Counted from the stretch's first letter, positions 13,896 through 22,024 are shown. The stretch is 35,388 bases of DNA from Rhizobium sp. Q54 (GCA_945889645.1 CAMDCA010000019.1:1-35388), one strand, 5' to 3'. Numbers and translations: made by a program. The notes: generated from the letters alone by a model not told the origin.

Positions 13896-14642
13896 ATGGC
13901 CAGCCCAGTCGTACAGACCATCGATCTCCGCAAGGAGTATCGAATGGGAACCAACGTGGTGAACGCACTCGCCGGCGTGTCGGTGCGCATCGATCAGGGT
14001 GAGTTCGTCGCCGTCATGGGGCCGTCCGGCTCCGGCAAGACGACGTACATGAACCTGCTCGGGTGCCTCGATCGGCCGACCTCGGGCAAGTACCTGTTCG
14101 AAGGGCAGGAAATCTCGACCTTCGCGCCCACCGAGCTGGCACGGCTGCGCAACCAGAAGATCGGCTTCGTGTTCCAGCAGTTCAACCTGCTGCAGCGCAT
14201 CACGGCGCTCGACAACGTCGCCCTGCCCTTGGCCTATGGCAGACTGCCGCGCGCCGAACGGCGCAAGCGCGCCGAACATGCCTTGACGGAGGTCGGCTTG
14301 GCCGACCGCATGGATCACCGCCCGGTGCAGCTGTCCGGTGGACAGCAGCAGCGCGTCGCCATTGCTCGGGCCATCGTCGGCTCGCCGTCCCTCATCTTGG
14401 CGGATGAACCGACCGGCGCGCTCGATTCCAAGACCGGTGTCGAGATCATGGCGATCCTGCAGGACCTCAACCGGCGCGGAATCACGGTCGTGCTGGTCAC
14501 CCATGAACACGACATCGCCGAGTACGCCGACCGCGTTCTGACGTTCCGCGACGGCCGCATGATTCGCGACGAGAAGGGTCTGGGCCGCCGGGCCGACCAG
14601 CCCACGCCACAGCAACCTGCACAGTTGGTTGCTGTGCACTAG
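13896..14642 (+). CDS. macB-like (ATPase): MacB-type ABC transporter ATPase subunit
   Basis: A 248-residue nucleotide-binding protein of the MacB/LolD class that powers the pump from the cytoplasm. Walker A GPSGSGKT is at residues 42-49, the Q-loop is FVFQQFNLL, the signature LSGGQQQRVAIARA, Walker B LILADEPTGALD, and the switch His is in VTHEHDIAEYADR. MacB of E. coli fuses this domain to the permease; here they are separate genes, as is common. The C-terminus carries an extra Gln/Pro-rich tail. The gene starts 28 bases after the adaptor and is followed 27 bases later by the permease. Confidence 0.93.
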   Translation: MASPVVQTIDLRKEYRMGTNVVNALAGVSVRIDQGEFVAVMGPSGSGKTTYMNLLGCLDRPTSGKYLFEGQEISTFAPTELARLRNQKIGFVFQQFNLLQRITALDNVALPLAYGRLPRAERRKRAEHALTEVGLADRMDHRPVQLSGGQQQRVAIARAIVGSPSLILADEPTGALDSKTGVEIMAILQDLNRRGITVVLVTHEHDIAEYADRVLTFRDGRMIRDEKGLGRRADQPTPQQPAQLVAVH

Positions 14643-14669
14643 ACCCGACTTGGCGCAAGGAGCCATCCG

Positions 14670-15899
14670 ATGACGGCGACCGACCTGTTCTTCTCGGCGC
14701 TGCAGTCCCTGCGCGCCAACACCATGCGCAGCGTGCTCACTGCGCTGGGCATCATCATCGGCGTCAGCGCCGTCATCACCATCGTCGCCATCGGCGCCGG
14801 GGCGCAGGCTAACATCGAGAAGGTGATCGAGCAGATCGGCTCGAACATGCTGACCATCACCCCGGGCCAGTCGCGCGACGGCGGCGCGGCGCAGGGTGCC
14901 GGCTCCCGCCCGACCCTGACGGCCGACGATGCCGACGCCATGAAGGTGGTGGGCGGCGTCCTGGCGGTGGCGCCCCAGGTCAGCGGCCCGGTGCAGGTCA
15001 TCCTCGGCAACCAGAACTGGCGCACCAACGTCAACGGCATTACCGAGGACTTCTTCCAAGTGCGCGGCTGGAAGGTCGACAAGGGCCGCAACTTCGAGGA
15101 CTGGGAGATCAGCTCAGGTGAGAAGATCGTCATCCTCGGCTCGACCGTGGCCGAGAAGGTGTTCCCCGGCTCCGATCCGCTGAACCAGATCATCCGCATC
15201 GACCGGGTGCCGTTCACCGTGGTCGGCGTGACGGCAGCCAAGGGCCAGTCGAGCTTCGGCCAGAACCAGGACGACATCGTGTTCGTGCCGCTGCGCGCGG
15301 CCCAGCAGCGCCTGCTCGGCGGCCGCCTGATCAAGCCCGACGCGGTGCAGCAGATCGCCGTGCTGGCCCGCACGGCCAAGGACGTCGATGTGGTCGAGCG
15401 CGACCTGGCCGAGTTGCTGCGCGACCGCCACGCCATCGTGCCGGGCCGCGCCGACGACTTTCAGATTCGTAACACCTCGGAGATCTTCCAGGCGCGGGCT
15501 GGCGCCACCGAGGTCATGACCCTGCTGCTCACCGCCATCGCGTCGGTGTCGCTGCTGGTCGGCGGCATCGGCATCATGAACATCATGCTGGTGTCAGTGA
15601 CCGAGCGCACCCGCGAGATCGGTGTGCGCATGGCGATCGGCGCCAGCCGCACCGACGTCATGATGCAATTCCTCATCGAGGCCGTGGCGCTGTCAATGAT
15701 CGGCGGGGTCGTCGGTATCGTGCTGGGCATGATCTGCTCGCAGCTAACGGCCCATTTCGCCGGCTGGCCGCTGCGGATCGAGATGTCCTCGATCCTTCTA
15801 GCGGTCGGGTTCTCGGCGGCAGTGGGCGTTTTCTTCGGCTACTACCCGGCGCGCAAAGCCGCGCGGCTGGACCCAATCGAAGCTCTGCGCTACGCCTAG
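14670..15899 (+). CDS. macB-like (permease): MacB-type ABC transporter permease
   Basis: A 409-residue inner-membrane permease of the FtsX/MacB family. One helix near the N-terminus (NTMRSVLTALGIIIGVSAVITIVAIG) is followed by the large periplasmic MacB_PCD domain (about 50-260) and three C-terminal helices. The conserved NIMLVSVTERTREIGVRMAIGA cytoplasmic loop precedes the last two helices, and the closing GYYPARKAARLDPIEALRYA is diagnostic. Type VII-style mechanotransmission transporters of this kind do not move substrate through the membrane; they push it from the periplasm through TolC. The ATPase gene lies directly upstream. ATG 14670 has AAGGAG about eight bases before it. Confidence 0.94.
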   Translation: MTATDLFFSALQSLRANTMRSVLTALGIIIGVSAVITIVAIGAGAQANIEKVIEQIGSNMLTITPGQSRDGGAAQGAGSRPTLTADDADAMKVVGGVLAVAPQVSGPVQVILGNQNWRTNVNGITEDFFQVRGWKVDKGRNFEDWEISSGEKIVILGSTVAEKVFPGSDPLNQIIRIDRVPFTVVGVTAAKGQSSFGQNQDDIVFVPLRAAQQRLLGGRLIKPDAVQQIAVLARTAKDVDVVERDLAELLRDRHAIVPGRADDFQIRNTSEIFQARAGATEVMTLLLTAIASVSLLVGGIGIMNIMLVSVTERTREIGVRMAIGASRTDVMMQFLIEAVALSMIGGVVGIVLGMICSQLTAHFAGWPLRIEMSSILLAVGFSAAVGVFFGYYPARKAARLDPIEALRYA

Positions 15900-16011
15900 T
15901 ATTCTTGGCGGGCGGCTCTTGCGCACGGAGCCGGATATCACTTCATTGGCTCAGGTGGCACGGCGGCGAAAACTCCGCCTGTCCGGCCTGCGCGGTTCGA
16001 GGAGACGTAGC

Positions 16012-17367
16012 ATGCGTACTGGGGGTCGTTTCGTTCTTGCACTGGTGCTGCCGCTGGCAGGCACCCTCCCCTTGGCCCTTCCCGCCGGCGCCCAAACCCT
16101 TACCGATGCGCTGAGCCAGGCCTACCTGACCAACCCAAGCCTCGCGGCCCAGCGCGCCAGCATGCGCGCCAGCGACGAAGCGGTGGCTCAGGCCAATTCG
16201 CAATGGAAGCCCTCGGTGTCGATGAGCACCGGCATCACCACCACCTACACCAGCGGAACCACCGCCGCGACGACCACCGGCACGCCGAACCTGACCCTGT
16301 CGGTCAGCCAGCCGCTGTACCGCGGCGGCCGCATCGACGCCGGTATCGACCAGGCCGAGGCCAACGTGCTGGCCGCCCGTGCGCGCCTGCGCACGACGGA
16401 GCAATCCGTGCTGTCGTCGGTGGTCGAAGCCTACATGGGCGTACTGCGCGATCAAGCGGTGCTGCAGCTCAACACCAATTCAGAACAGGTACTGCAGACC
16501 GAGTTGCAGGCCGCCCGCAACCGCTTCCAGCTTGGCGCCGCGACCTCGACCGACGTGGCAACCGCCGAATCGCGCCTCTCCAATGCTTCGGCCACTCGCA
16601 TTCAGGCAGACGGCGCGTTCCGCACCAGTTTGGCGAACTTCGAGCGGATCGTCGGCGTGGCGCCGACCAGCATGACGACGCCCGACCCCCTCGGCCTTCT
16701 GCCGAATAGCCTGGAGGATGCAGTCGCCATCGCGCTCAACGAGAGCCCGACGGTGCTGACGTCGTTCTACGCCGAGGCCGCCGCCCAGGCGACCTTGCGC
16801 ACGGCCAACGGCGCGCGCCTGCCGACCGTGTCGCTGTCGGCGAGCACGTCGCGCCGTTCTCCCGATTGGCCGGATTGGACGCCGGCGACCTACTCAAGCC
16901 AGATCGGCGTTTCGGTGTCGGTGCCGTTGTACCAGTCGGGCGGCGAATTCTCATCCATCCGCTCGGCACAGGAAAACCTGTCGGCTGCGCGCCTCAACCT
17001 CGAGGACGCGCGCCGCACGGTGAAGCAGACGGTGACGCAGAACTGGCAGACGCTGGCGACCTCGCGGGCACAGATCCTGGCGCGCGGCGACCAAGTGCGC
17101 GCCTCGGAAAGCGCCCTGCGCGGGTTCCGCCAGGAGTACGAAGTCGGCGCCCGCACGCTGCTGGAAGTGCTGAATGCCGAGCAGGACTTGCTCAACGCCC
17201 GCGTCTCGCTGGTCACTTCGCGCCGCGATGAAGTGGTGGCGAGCTACAACCTGCTGTCGGCGATGGGCCGTCTGACGGCACAGACCCTGAGCCTGCCGGT
17301 GCCGATCTACGACCCGGCGGTTCACTACAACCAGGTCGAGAGCAAGTGGTGGGGAACGACGCCGTAA
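16012..17367 (+). CDS. tolC-like: TolC-family outer membrane efflux channel
   Basis: A 451-residue outer-membrane factor with a cleavable signal peptide (residues about 1-27, ending LPAGAQ). Two repeats of the TolC/OEP fold are visible, each with the long helical hairpin pattern: first LTDALSQAYLTNPSLAAQRASM, later LEDAVAIALNESPTVLTSF. The family motifs VSQPLYRGGRIDAGIDQAEANV and VSVPLYQSGGEFSSIRSAQENL mark the start of each second helix. The C-terminal VGARTLLEVLNAEQDLLNARVSLV is equally typical. I chose ATG 16012 for its ribosome binding site (GAGGAGA) and the signal peptide. It follows the permease after 112 bases and completes a tripartite pump with the adaptor and MacB subunits. Confidence 0.94.
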   Translation: MRTGGRFVLALVLPLAGTLPLALPAGAQTLTDALSQAYLTNPSLAAQRASMRASDEAVAQANSQWKPSVSMSTGITTTYTSGTTAATTTGTPNLTLSVSQPLYRGGRIDAGIDQAEANVLAARARLRTTEQSVLSSVVEAYMGVLRDQAVLQLNTNSEQVLQTELQAARNRFQLGAATSTDVATAESRLSNASATRIQADGAFRTSLANFERIVGVAPTSMTTPDPLGLLPNSLEDAVAIALNESPTVLTSFYAEAAAQATLRTANGARLPTVSLSASTSRRSPDWPDWTPATYSSQIGVSVSVPLYQSGGEFSSIRSAQENLSAARLNLEDARRTVKQTVTQNWQTLATSRAQILARGDQVRASESALRGFRQEYEVGARTLLEVLNAEQDLLNARVSLVTSRRDEVVASYNLLSAMGRLTAQTLSLPVPIYDPAVHYNQVESKWWGTTP

Positions 17368-17376
17368 GCAGCGCCG

Positions 17377-17796
17377 CTACTTCTTCGTTTTTTTCTTGGG
17401 CGGCGCCTTCTTAGGCGCCGCCCTTGTTTGGGGGGCCGGCTTCTTCTTGGGTGGAACGGTGCGGGCGTAGGCCAGTGCGCGCGTGACCCACGGCTGGGCC
17501 TGGGACGGATCGTCGATCCAGTCGAGCGGCAGCAGGACGTACTCGCCCATCCGCCGCCCCGGCATCGGCTCAAAGTGCGTGGCACCCTCCTCCGCCAGCA
17601 GCTTAGGCCGGTCGGCCTCCGCCAGGCGCACGAGCACGCGATCGCCGAACACGCCCATGAACATGCTGCCGTTCACGAAGGCGCCGCGGTGACCGAACAT
17701 CGGCTTCACGGCGATACCGGCGCCTTCGGGCACCAGATCGTCGAAGAACGCCAGTGCGCCCGGGTCTGCCTTGGGAAATCCGCTCTTTGCAGCCAT
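17377..17796 (-). CDS. TfoX N-terminal domain protein
   Basis: A 139-residue protein with a TfoX/Sxy N-terminal-type domain at residues about 8-105: VKPMFGHRGAFVNGSMFMGVFGDRVLVRL is the recognisable core, followed by PMPGRRMGEYVLLP. A Lys/Ala/Pro-rich tail follows (about 112-139, KKKPAPQ to KKKTKK), which would bind nucleic acid non-specifically. Full-length Sxy activates competence genes with CRP, but single-domain TfoX_N proteins are common outside competent bacteria and have no settled role. ATG 17796 is selected because the domain begins there. The gene ends nine bases from the TolC stop, head-on. Confidence 0.87.
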   Translation of the reverse strand: MAAKSGFPKADPGALAFFDDLVPEGAGIAVKPMFGHRGAFVNGSMFMGVFGDRVLVRLAEADRPKLLAEEGATHFEPMPGRRMGEYVLLPLDWIDDPSQAQPWVTRALAYARTVPPKKKPAPQTRAAPKKAPPKKKTKK

Positions 17797-17873
17797 GGCG
17801 CAGCATACTTCCGCCGCGGCCCTAGGCGACAGCGTGGCGGCACCCCATATCCCTTGGAGAAGGGGGACGGATC

Positions 17874-18518
17874 GTGCGCCCAGACGCAATTCGCCGCGGC
17901 GCAGGCCGCGTCGCCATCATCGGCAGCGATCCTCTGGCGCGCGAGTCTCTCGCCGTCGCCTTGAAGGGCCGCGCCGACGTCGCGGCGTCCATCCCCGCAG
18001 AGCCCCGTATGAACGACGCGCTGGAGCGCGCCGACGCGGATGCGGTCGTGTGGGACCTGGGGCCCAATCATCATCCTGATTTGAGCGGCCTGCGTGCGGC
18101 GTCCAAGGCCGGTCACGCCATCGTTGCGCTGATCGCCGACGACACCCAAGCCGGCGAAGTCCTCGCGGCCGGAGCAACCGCCGTGTTGCTGCGCGAGACC
18201 GCAATGGAGCGCCTGCCGCTGGTGCTGGCCGCGGCCGCCCAGGGACTGGTCGTGCTCGACGACGCACTGCGCACGCGGCTGATCGGCGCCCGCCACGCAC
18301 CAATCGATGGACTGCCGACCGAGCCTCTCACCCGGCGCGAAAGCGAAGTGTTGGCGCTGCTGGCCGAAGGCCGCAGCAACCGCGACGTCGCCCTCGCGCT
18401 CGGCATCGCCGAGCGCACGGCAAAGTTCCACGTCAACGCGATTCTGGAAAAGCTCGACGCCGAAGGGCGGACCGAGGCCGTCGTGCGCGCGGCACGGCTT
18501 GGACTGATCGTCCTTTAG
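17874..18518 (+). CDS. NarL/LuxR-type response regulator with degenerate receiver
   Basis: A 214-residue regulator. Residues 12-125 form a receiver-like domain in which the phosphoryl-acceptor Asp is kept (VVWDLG, D61), but the acidic pair at the end of strand 1 is reduced to Ser-Asp (IIGSDPLARESL) and the conserved Lys of strand 5 is replaced by Arg (AVLLRE). Residues 148-210 are a LuxR-type HTH: LTRRESEVLALLAEGRSNRDVALALGIAERTAKFHVNAILEKL. The start is GTG 17874, with AAGGGGGA seven bases upstream. No histidine kinase is near. The two HtrA-like genes follow on the same strand after a REP-like element. Confidence 0.85.
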   Translation: MRPDAIRRGAGRVAIIGSDPLARESLAVALKGRADVAASIPAEPRMNDALERADADAVVWDLGPNHHPDLSGLRAASKAGHAIVALIADDTQAGEVLAAGATAVLLRETAMERLPLVLAAAAQGLVVLDDALRTRLIGARHAPIDGLPTEPLTRRESEVLALLAEGRSNRDVALALGIAERTAKFHVNAILEKLDAEGRTEAVVRAARLGLIVL

Positions 18519-18531
18519 CGAGCGCGCTGCT

Positions 18532-18613
18532 GTGGATTGCTTCGTCGCTGCGCTCCTCGCAATGACGGAGCGAAGAGGGACGTCATTGCGAGCCGGAGGC
18601 GAAGCAGTCCAGG
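18532..18613. repeat. REP-like inverted repeat
   Basis: The left arm contains CTTCGTCGCTGCGCTCCTCGC followed by AATGACG; the right arm contains CGTCATTGCGAG and GGCGAAGCAGTCC. They pair over most of about 30 bases as a large imperfect hairpin, with outer ends TGGATTGCTTCG and CGAAGCAGTCCA. Sequences of this CGTCATTGCGAG type are known as dispersed intergenic repeats in many proteobacteria. It lies between the NarL-type gene and the first HtrA-like gene and may affect read-through. Confidence 0.75.
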
Positions 18614-18703
18614 ACCGCCCCACGAGGCGCCGCCACCTGTCCGCGTTGCCAGTGTGAGGCCCTAGGCGCCCGACCTACCTTTCGTGCAGGAGGAATTTCC
18701 TGC

Positions 18704-19597
18704 ATGACCGACGCCCTCGCTCTTTCGAACTCCCTTGCCACCGCCGTCGAGGCCGCCGCGCCTAGCGTGGTGCTCATCGCGGCAGAGGGCGGCAGCGCCA
18801 GCGGGCTCGCCTGGGACAAGGACCTGGTCGTCGTCGCCGCCGATGCGGTGGACGAAGACGGCGCACTCACCATCATCGATGCCGACGGCAACGAGACCAC
18901 GGCGACCCTGGCGGGAACCGACCCGGGAACCGGCCTCGCCGTCTTGCGCGCGCCTGGGTTGAACCGGCCGAAGCTCGGCGCCGCGGACGACGCGGCCCTC
19001 AAGGTCGGACATCTGGTTCTGGCGGTAGCGCGGCCCGGCAAGTCGGCGCGCGCGACGCTGGGCATCATCACGACGCTGGGTGACGCCTGGCGCACGCGCG
19101 ACGGCACGCGCATCGATCGCTACATCGACACCAGTCTTGTTCTGCCGTGGGAGTTCGGCGGCGGCGTGATCGTTGACGCGGCCGGCAAGCTGGTCGGCAT
19201 CGCCGTGCCGGGCGGACAGCGGCAGCGCGGCGTCATCGTACCGCCAGCGACTATCGCCCGCGCTGTGGCGGCGGTGTTGGCTGGCAAGACCGAGCAGCGC
19301 GGCTACCTGGGCATCGCCACCCAGCCAGTCCGCGTTCCCAAAGACGCGCGCGCGGTGGCCGGCCAGGAGCATGGATTGCTGGTCGCCGACGTCGAGGACG
19401 ACAGCCCCGCCGCCAAGGGCGGCATGGCGCTCGGCGACGTGCTGCTGGCGATCAACGGGAGCGCTGTCGAGCGCATCGCCGACCTGTTCGGGGCGCTGGC
19501 CGACGCTGGCCCAGGCGCACAGGTGAAGGTGCGGGTGCTGCGCGGCGGCGCCACCAAGGAACTCGCCATCACGGTCGGTACGCGGCCGTCGGGCTGA
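18704..19597 (+). CDS. HtrA-like protein with PDZ domain but no catalytic triad
   Basis: A 297-residue protein with a trypsin-like double beta-barrel (about 1-190) and one PDZ domain (about 200-295, GYLGIATQPV, GLLVADVEDDSPAAKGGMALGDVLLAINGSAV). Every catalytic position appears lost. The place of the His motif (TNAHVV) reads VAADAV, the Asp motif (TDLAVL) reads TGLAVL, and the Ser motif (NPGNSGGP) reads LPWEFGGGV. It is therefore probably a pseudoprotease that still binds peptide ends. There is no signal peptide, so it is likely cytoplasmic or peripherally bound. AGGAGG about ten bases upstream supports ATG 18704. The degraded HtrA gene follows after four bases. Confidence 0.8.
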   Translation: MTDALALSNSLATAVEAAAPSVVLIAAEGGSASGLAWDKDLVVVAADAVDEDGALTIIDADGNETTATLAGTDPGTGLAVLRAPGLNRPKLGAADDAALKVGHLVLAVARPGKSARATLGIITTLGDAWRTRDGTRIDRYIDTSLVLPWEFGGGVIVDAAGKLVGIAVPGGQRQRGVIVPPATIARAVAAVLAGKTEQRGYLGIATQPVRVPKDARAVAGQEHGLLVADVEDDSPAAKGGMALGDVLLAINGSAVERIADLFGALADAGPGAQVKVRVLRGGATKELAITVGTRPSG

Positions 19598-19601
19598 CGC
19601 A

Positions 19602-20069
19602 ATGACCCTGCTGTCGCAATTCTCCGACGAACTCGAGGCGCTGGTGGCGCGGGCGGCGCCCGCGGTCGCCAGCGTCAAGCACCAGCGTGGCGCCGGACGG
19701 CTACCTGCTACCAACGCCCATATGGTTGACGGGCAGAAGTCCGTGCGTGTGCGGTTTCCCGACGGCCGCCACGGCAAAGGCACGGTGGTCGGCCGCGACG
19801 GCGCCACGGACATCGCCGTCCTGCGCATCGACATGGCGACACCGGCGACCCTGTCGCTGCGCGAGCGCGACGACGTTCGCGTCGGACAGATGGTGGTGGC
19901 GATCGGCAATCCGCTCGGCTTCGTGCAGACCGACGCGGCAATCAACCCCGGCAACTCCGGCGGCCCGCTGGTGGACGCAAGCGGCCGGATGGTCGGAATC
20001 AATACTGCCATCGCGGCCTACGCGACCGGACGGCTTCGGTCTAACGTGGCCGCGGGGGGGCGGAGCTAG
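19602..20069 (+). pseudogene. Degraded HtrA-type serine protease (triad present, several deletions)
   Basis: A 155-codon open frame that keeps all three S1C motifs: His in TNAHMVDG, Asp in TDIAVLR and Ser in NPGNSGGPL. Three faults are visible. Around 19685-19712 about nine residues are read in the wrong frame; the neighbouring frame gives VAPDGYLL, so two compensating indels are likely. GNPLGF runs directly into QTDAAINPG, skipping the roughly 28 residues that usually lie between. After GINTAIAAYA the frame diverges and ends, with no PDZ domain. The reading frame stays open, so a residual function cannot be excluded. It follows the triad-less PDZ protein by four bases, an arrangement where the two might once have acted together. 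Confidence 0.6.
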
Positions 20070-20100
20070 CGACTCTTGCCCGCCCCGCCGTTTTTCCACA

Positions 20101-20121
20101 GCGGGGCAAGACTTGCCCCCC
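20101..20121 (+). terminator. Hairpin after the HtrA-like pair
   Basis: GGGGCAA (20103-20109) and TTGCCCC (20113-20119) form a tight stem with a three-base loop, about 30 bases after the end of the degraded protease frame. A competing 7-bp stem with GCCCCGC at 20082-20088 is possible. There is no T-run, so the call is weak. Confidence 0.35.
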
Positions 20122-20279
20122 GGCACCGCGGCCGACGTAAATGGCCCTCCACCCTAGGCCGGCCGGGGCGGCGGACCCCAGGCACCGCCTCGATTTCCGG
20201 CCATCGCGCCATGGCACGCGGATTGAATGTTGGGAGCCAACAGCGTCAACATTTCACACCCCCGGAGCAGGCCCGTCCC

Positions 20280-20762
20280 ATGAGCAGAACCCCGACCGTA
20301 CTGGCGAAGGACCCGAGCCGCGGCACCCACATGGCCACCGTCGGCCTTGGCGACGCAAAGGCTCGCGCCCTTGCGGTCACCCAGGAGCGCCTGGAAGCCG
20401 AGACCCTGCGGGCCGCCCTGCCCGACCCGCGCCAGGTCTATGACCTGCGCAAGATCGCCGGCCGCTACGACCTGCGCTCGATGTCGGGCACCGACGCCGT
20501 GCGCCTGGCCTCCGACCTGGTGGCGTGCGGTTTCGAGGCAGCGGACGCGCTCGCTCTCACCCTGCCGATCTCCAGCCGCAACCTGATGAGCAAGATGGGC
20601 AAAGTTGCCCGCGCGCCGCGCATCGAGACCTGGACCGACCTGATGCTGCACCACGTATCTCAGCTGCATGGCGCCCGCGGCGTCGACCGCAAGCGCCTCG
20701 ACCAGCTGGCGCGCATGGTCGCCCTGTCCGAAGTACTCTCCGAGGCCGAGCACGAGGGCTAA
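20280..20762 (+). CDS. Unknown 160-residue protein, mainly helical
   Basis: I do not recognise this protein. From ATG 20280 it has 160 residues, no signal peptide and no transmembrane segment. It appears mostly alpha-helical, with regular Leu/Ala spacing (ARALAVTQERLEAETLR, then LPDPRQVYDLRKIAGRYDLRSM) and a basic, globular C-terminal half (LMSKMGKVARAPRIETWTDLMLHHV). A second start at ATG 20331 would remove 17 residues. Codon use and composition match the neighbours, and the coding look is good. It stands between the degraded protease and cca, which it faces head-on with a hairpin in between. A cytoplasmic regulatory or structural role is possible, but nothing in the context fixes it. Confidence 0.65.
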   Translation: MSRTPTVLAKDPSRGTHMATVGLGDAKARALAVTQERLEAETLRAALPDPRQVYDLRKIAGRYDLRSMSGTDAVRLASDLVACGFEAADALALTLPISSRNLMSKMGKVARAPRIETWTDLMLHHVSQLHGARGVDRKRLDQLARMVALSEVLSEAEHEG

Positions 20763-20776
20763 GACGAATTGCGCCG

Positions 20777-20800
20777 GCGCGCGTCCCTAGGGGCGTGCGC
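20777..20800. terminator. Hairpin between convergent genes
   Basis: GCGCGCGTCC (20777-20786) pairs with GGGCGTGCGC (20791-20800) around the loop CTAG, using two G-U pairs in one orientation. It lies in the 47 bases between the convergent ends of the unknown 160-residue gene and cca, where a bidirectional terminator is expected. It lacks a U-tract. Confidence 0.45.
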
Positions 20801-20809
20801 TGGCGTCCG

Positions 20810-22024
20810 TCACGCCACCAGTGCGCGCAAGCGCGCGACACATTCCTCGCGGCCCGCAACAAAGCCGCCGTCCATCCACCAGCGCTCGACCTCGGACAAC
20901 AGCTCGCCGATCTTTGGGCCGCGCTCAAAGCCCAGGGCGAGGACGTCGTCGCCAGAGAGCGGAAAGCGCGGCGGCGACCATTCGTTGGCGATTGCGAGCA
21001 GGGCCGGAAAGCGACGCTCGCCGGCCCGCCCGCCCGCCTCGGCCCAGCGCAGATACACCTGATCGACGAACGCCTCGACGCCGTTGCGATAGAGCGTCGC
21101 GCGCACCGTAGCGACGTCCGGATCCGGTCCGATGGCAGCCGCGGCAGCGGCGAGCAGCCGTCGGCGATCCTTGTTCGACAATTTGAGACGGACGGCCACC
21201 ACGTTGGCAGCTCTGGGCGAGATTCCGAACGCGGCGGAAAGGCGACGCACCGGCACGATGTCGGCGCCGTCTATGCGAGCCAGCGCCGCCAGACGGTCGA
21301 GGTCGGCGGCCTCTGGCAGGACGGCGGGCAGCACGTCGGCCTGCAGCATCAATCGCAGTGTGGCGGCGGGATCGGGGGCGGCCAACAGGCGCAGCAGCTC
21401 GTGGGCGACACGCTCGGCCGACAGGATGGCGAGGCCTTTGACGTGCTGGCGGCAGGCCCACAGCGCATCGGCGTCGGCCGGCGCACGGCCGAAGTGCGCG
21501 TAGATGCGAAAGAAGCGCAGGATGCGCAGGTAGTCTTCCTCGATGCGGCGCGAGGCGTTGCCGACAAATCGCACGCGCCCAGCGGCAAGATCGGCGATGC
21601 CGCCGGTTGGGTCGTACAGCGTGCCGTCGGGGTCGCAGTAGATCGCGTTGAGCGTGAAGTCGCGCCGCGCCGCGTCGGCTTCCCAATCCTCCGTGAAGGC
21701 GACGCGGGCGTGGCGCCCGGTGGTCTCGACGTCGCGGCGCAACGTCGTGACCTCGAAGGGGCGCCCCTGGACCACCGCCGTCACGGTGCCATGGTCGAGG
21801 CCCGTCGGAATGGCTTTGATGCCAGCGGCCTTCAGCAAGTCCATCACGACGGCCGGTGGATCGGCCGTGGCAATATCGATGTCCTGCACCTGGCGCCCGG
21901 CAAGCGCGTCGCGCACGCAGCCGCCGACGAATCGCACGATGCTGCCACGCGCCTTGAGTGCCGCCAGCAAGGCGCGGGGCGCCGGCGCCGTCAGCCACTC
22001 CTGCCCGGAAAGGGTCTGGGTCAC
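20810..22024 (-). CDS. cca: CCA tRNA nucleotidyltransferase / poly(A) polymerase family
   Basis: A 404-residue class II nucleotidyltransferase that adds or repairs the 3' CCA of tRNAs. The head domain shows the GGCVRDAL phosphate loop, the catalytic DxD in QDIDIATA, and RRDFTLNAIYCD. The neck has GGIADLAAGRVRFVG and RRIEEDYLRILRFFRIYAHFG, which is diagnostic. A more variable C-terminal body follows. The alphaproteobacterial type, linked to NUDIX and DUF6111 genes, fits. The start is GTG 22024, overlapping the stop of the DUF6111 gene (GTGA). tRNA function rather than polyadenylation is inferred from the length and from the absence of the long basic tail of PcnB. Confidence 0.92.
   Translation of the reverse strand: MTQTLSGQEWLTAPAPRALLAALKARGSIVRFVGGCVRDALAGRQVQDIDIATADPPAVVMDLLKAAGIKAIPTGLDHGTVTAVVQGRPFEVTTLRRDVETTGRHARVAFTEDWEADAARRDFTLNAIYCDPDGTLYDPTGGIADLAAGRVRFVGNASRRIEEDYLRILRFFRIYAHFGRAPADADALWACRQHVKGLAILSAERVAHELLRLLAAPDPAATLRLMLQADVLPAVLPEAADLDRLAALARIDGADIVPVRRLSAAFGISPRAANVVAVRLKLSNKDRRRLLAAAAAAIGPDPDVATVRATLYRNGVEAFVDQVYLRWAEAGGRAGERRFPALLAIANEWSPPRFPLSGDDVLALGFERGPKIGELLSEVERWWMDGGFVAGREECVARLRALVA

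Noticed and set aside
11240-13990. A 916-codon open frame on the minus strand opposite the adaptor gene
   Set aside because: It is a shadow of the high-GC adaptor and sensor genes. Composition is Arg/His/Ala-rich without any domain, while the plus strand has clear family motifs.
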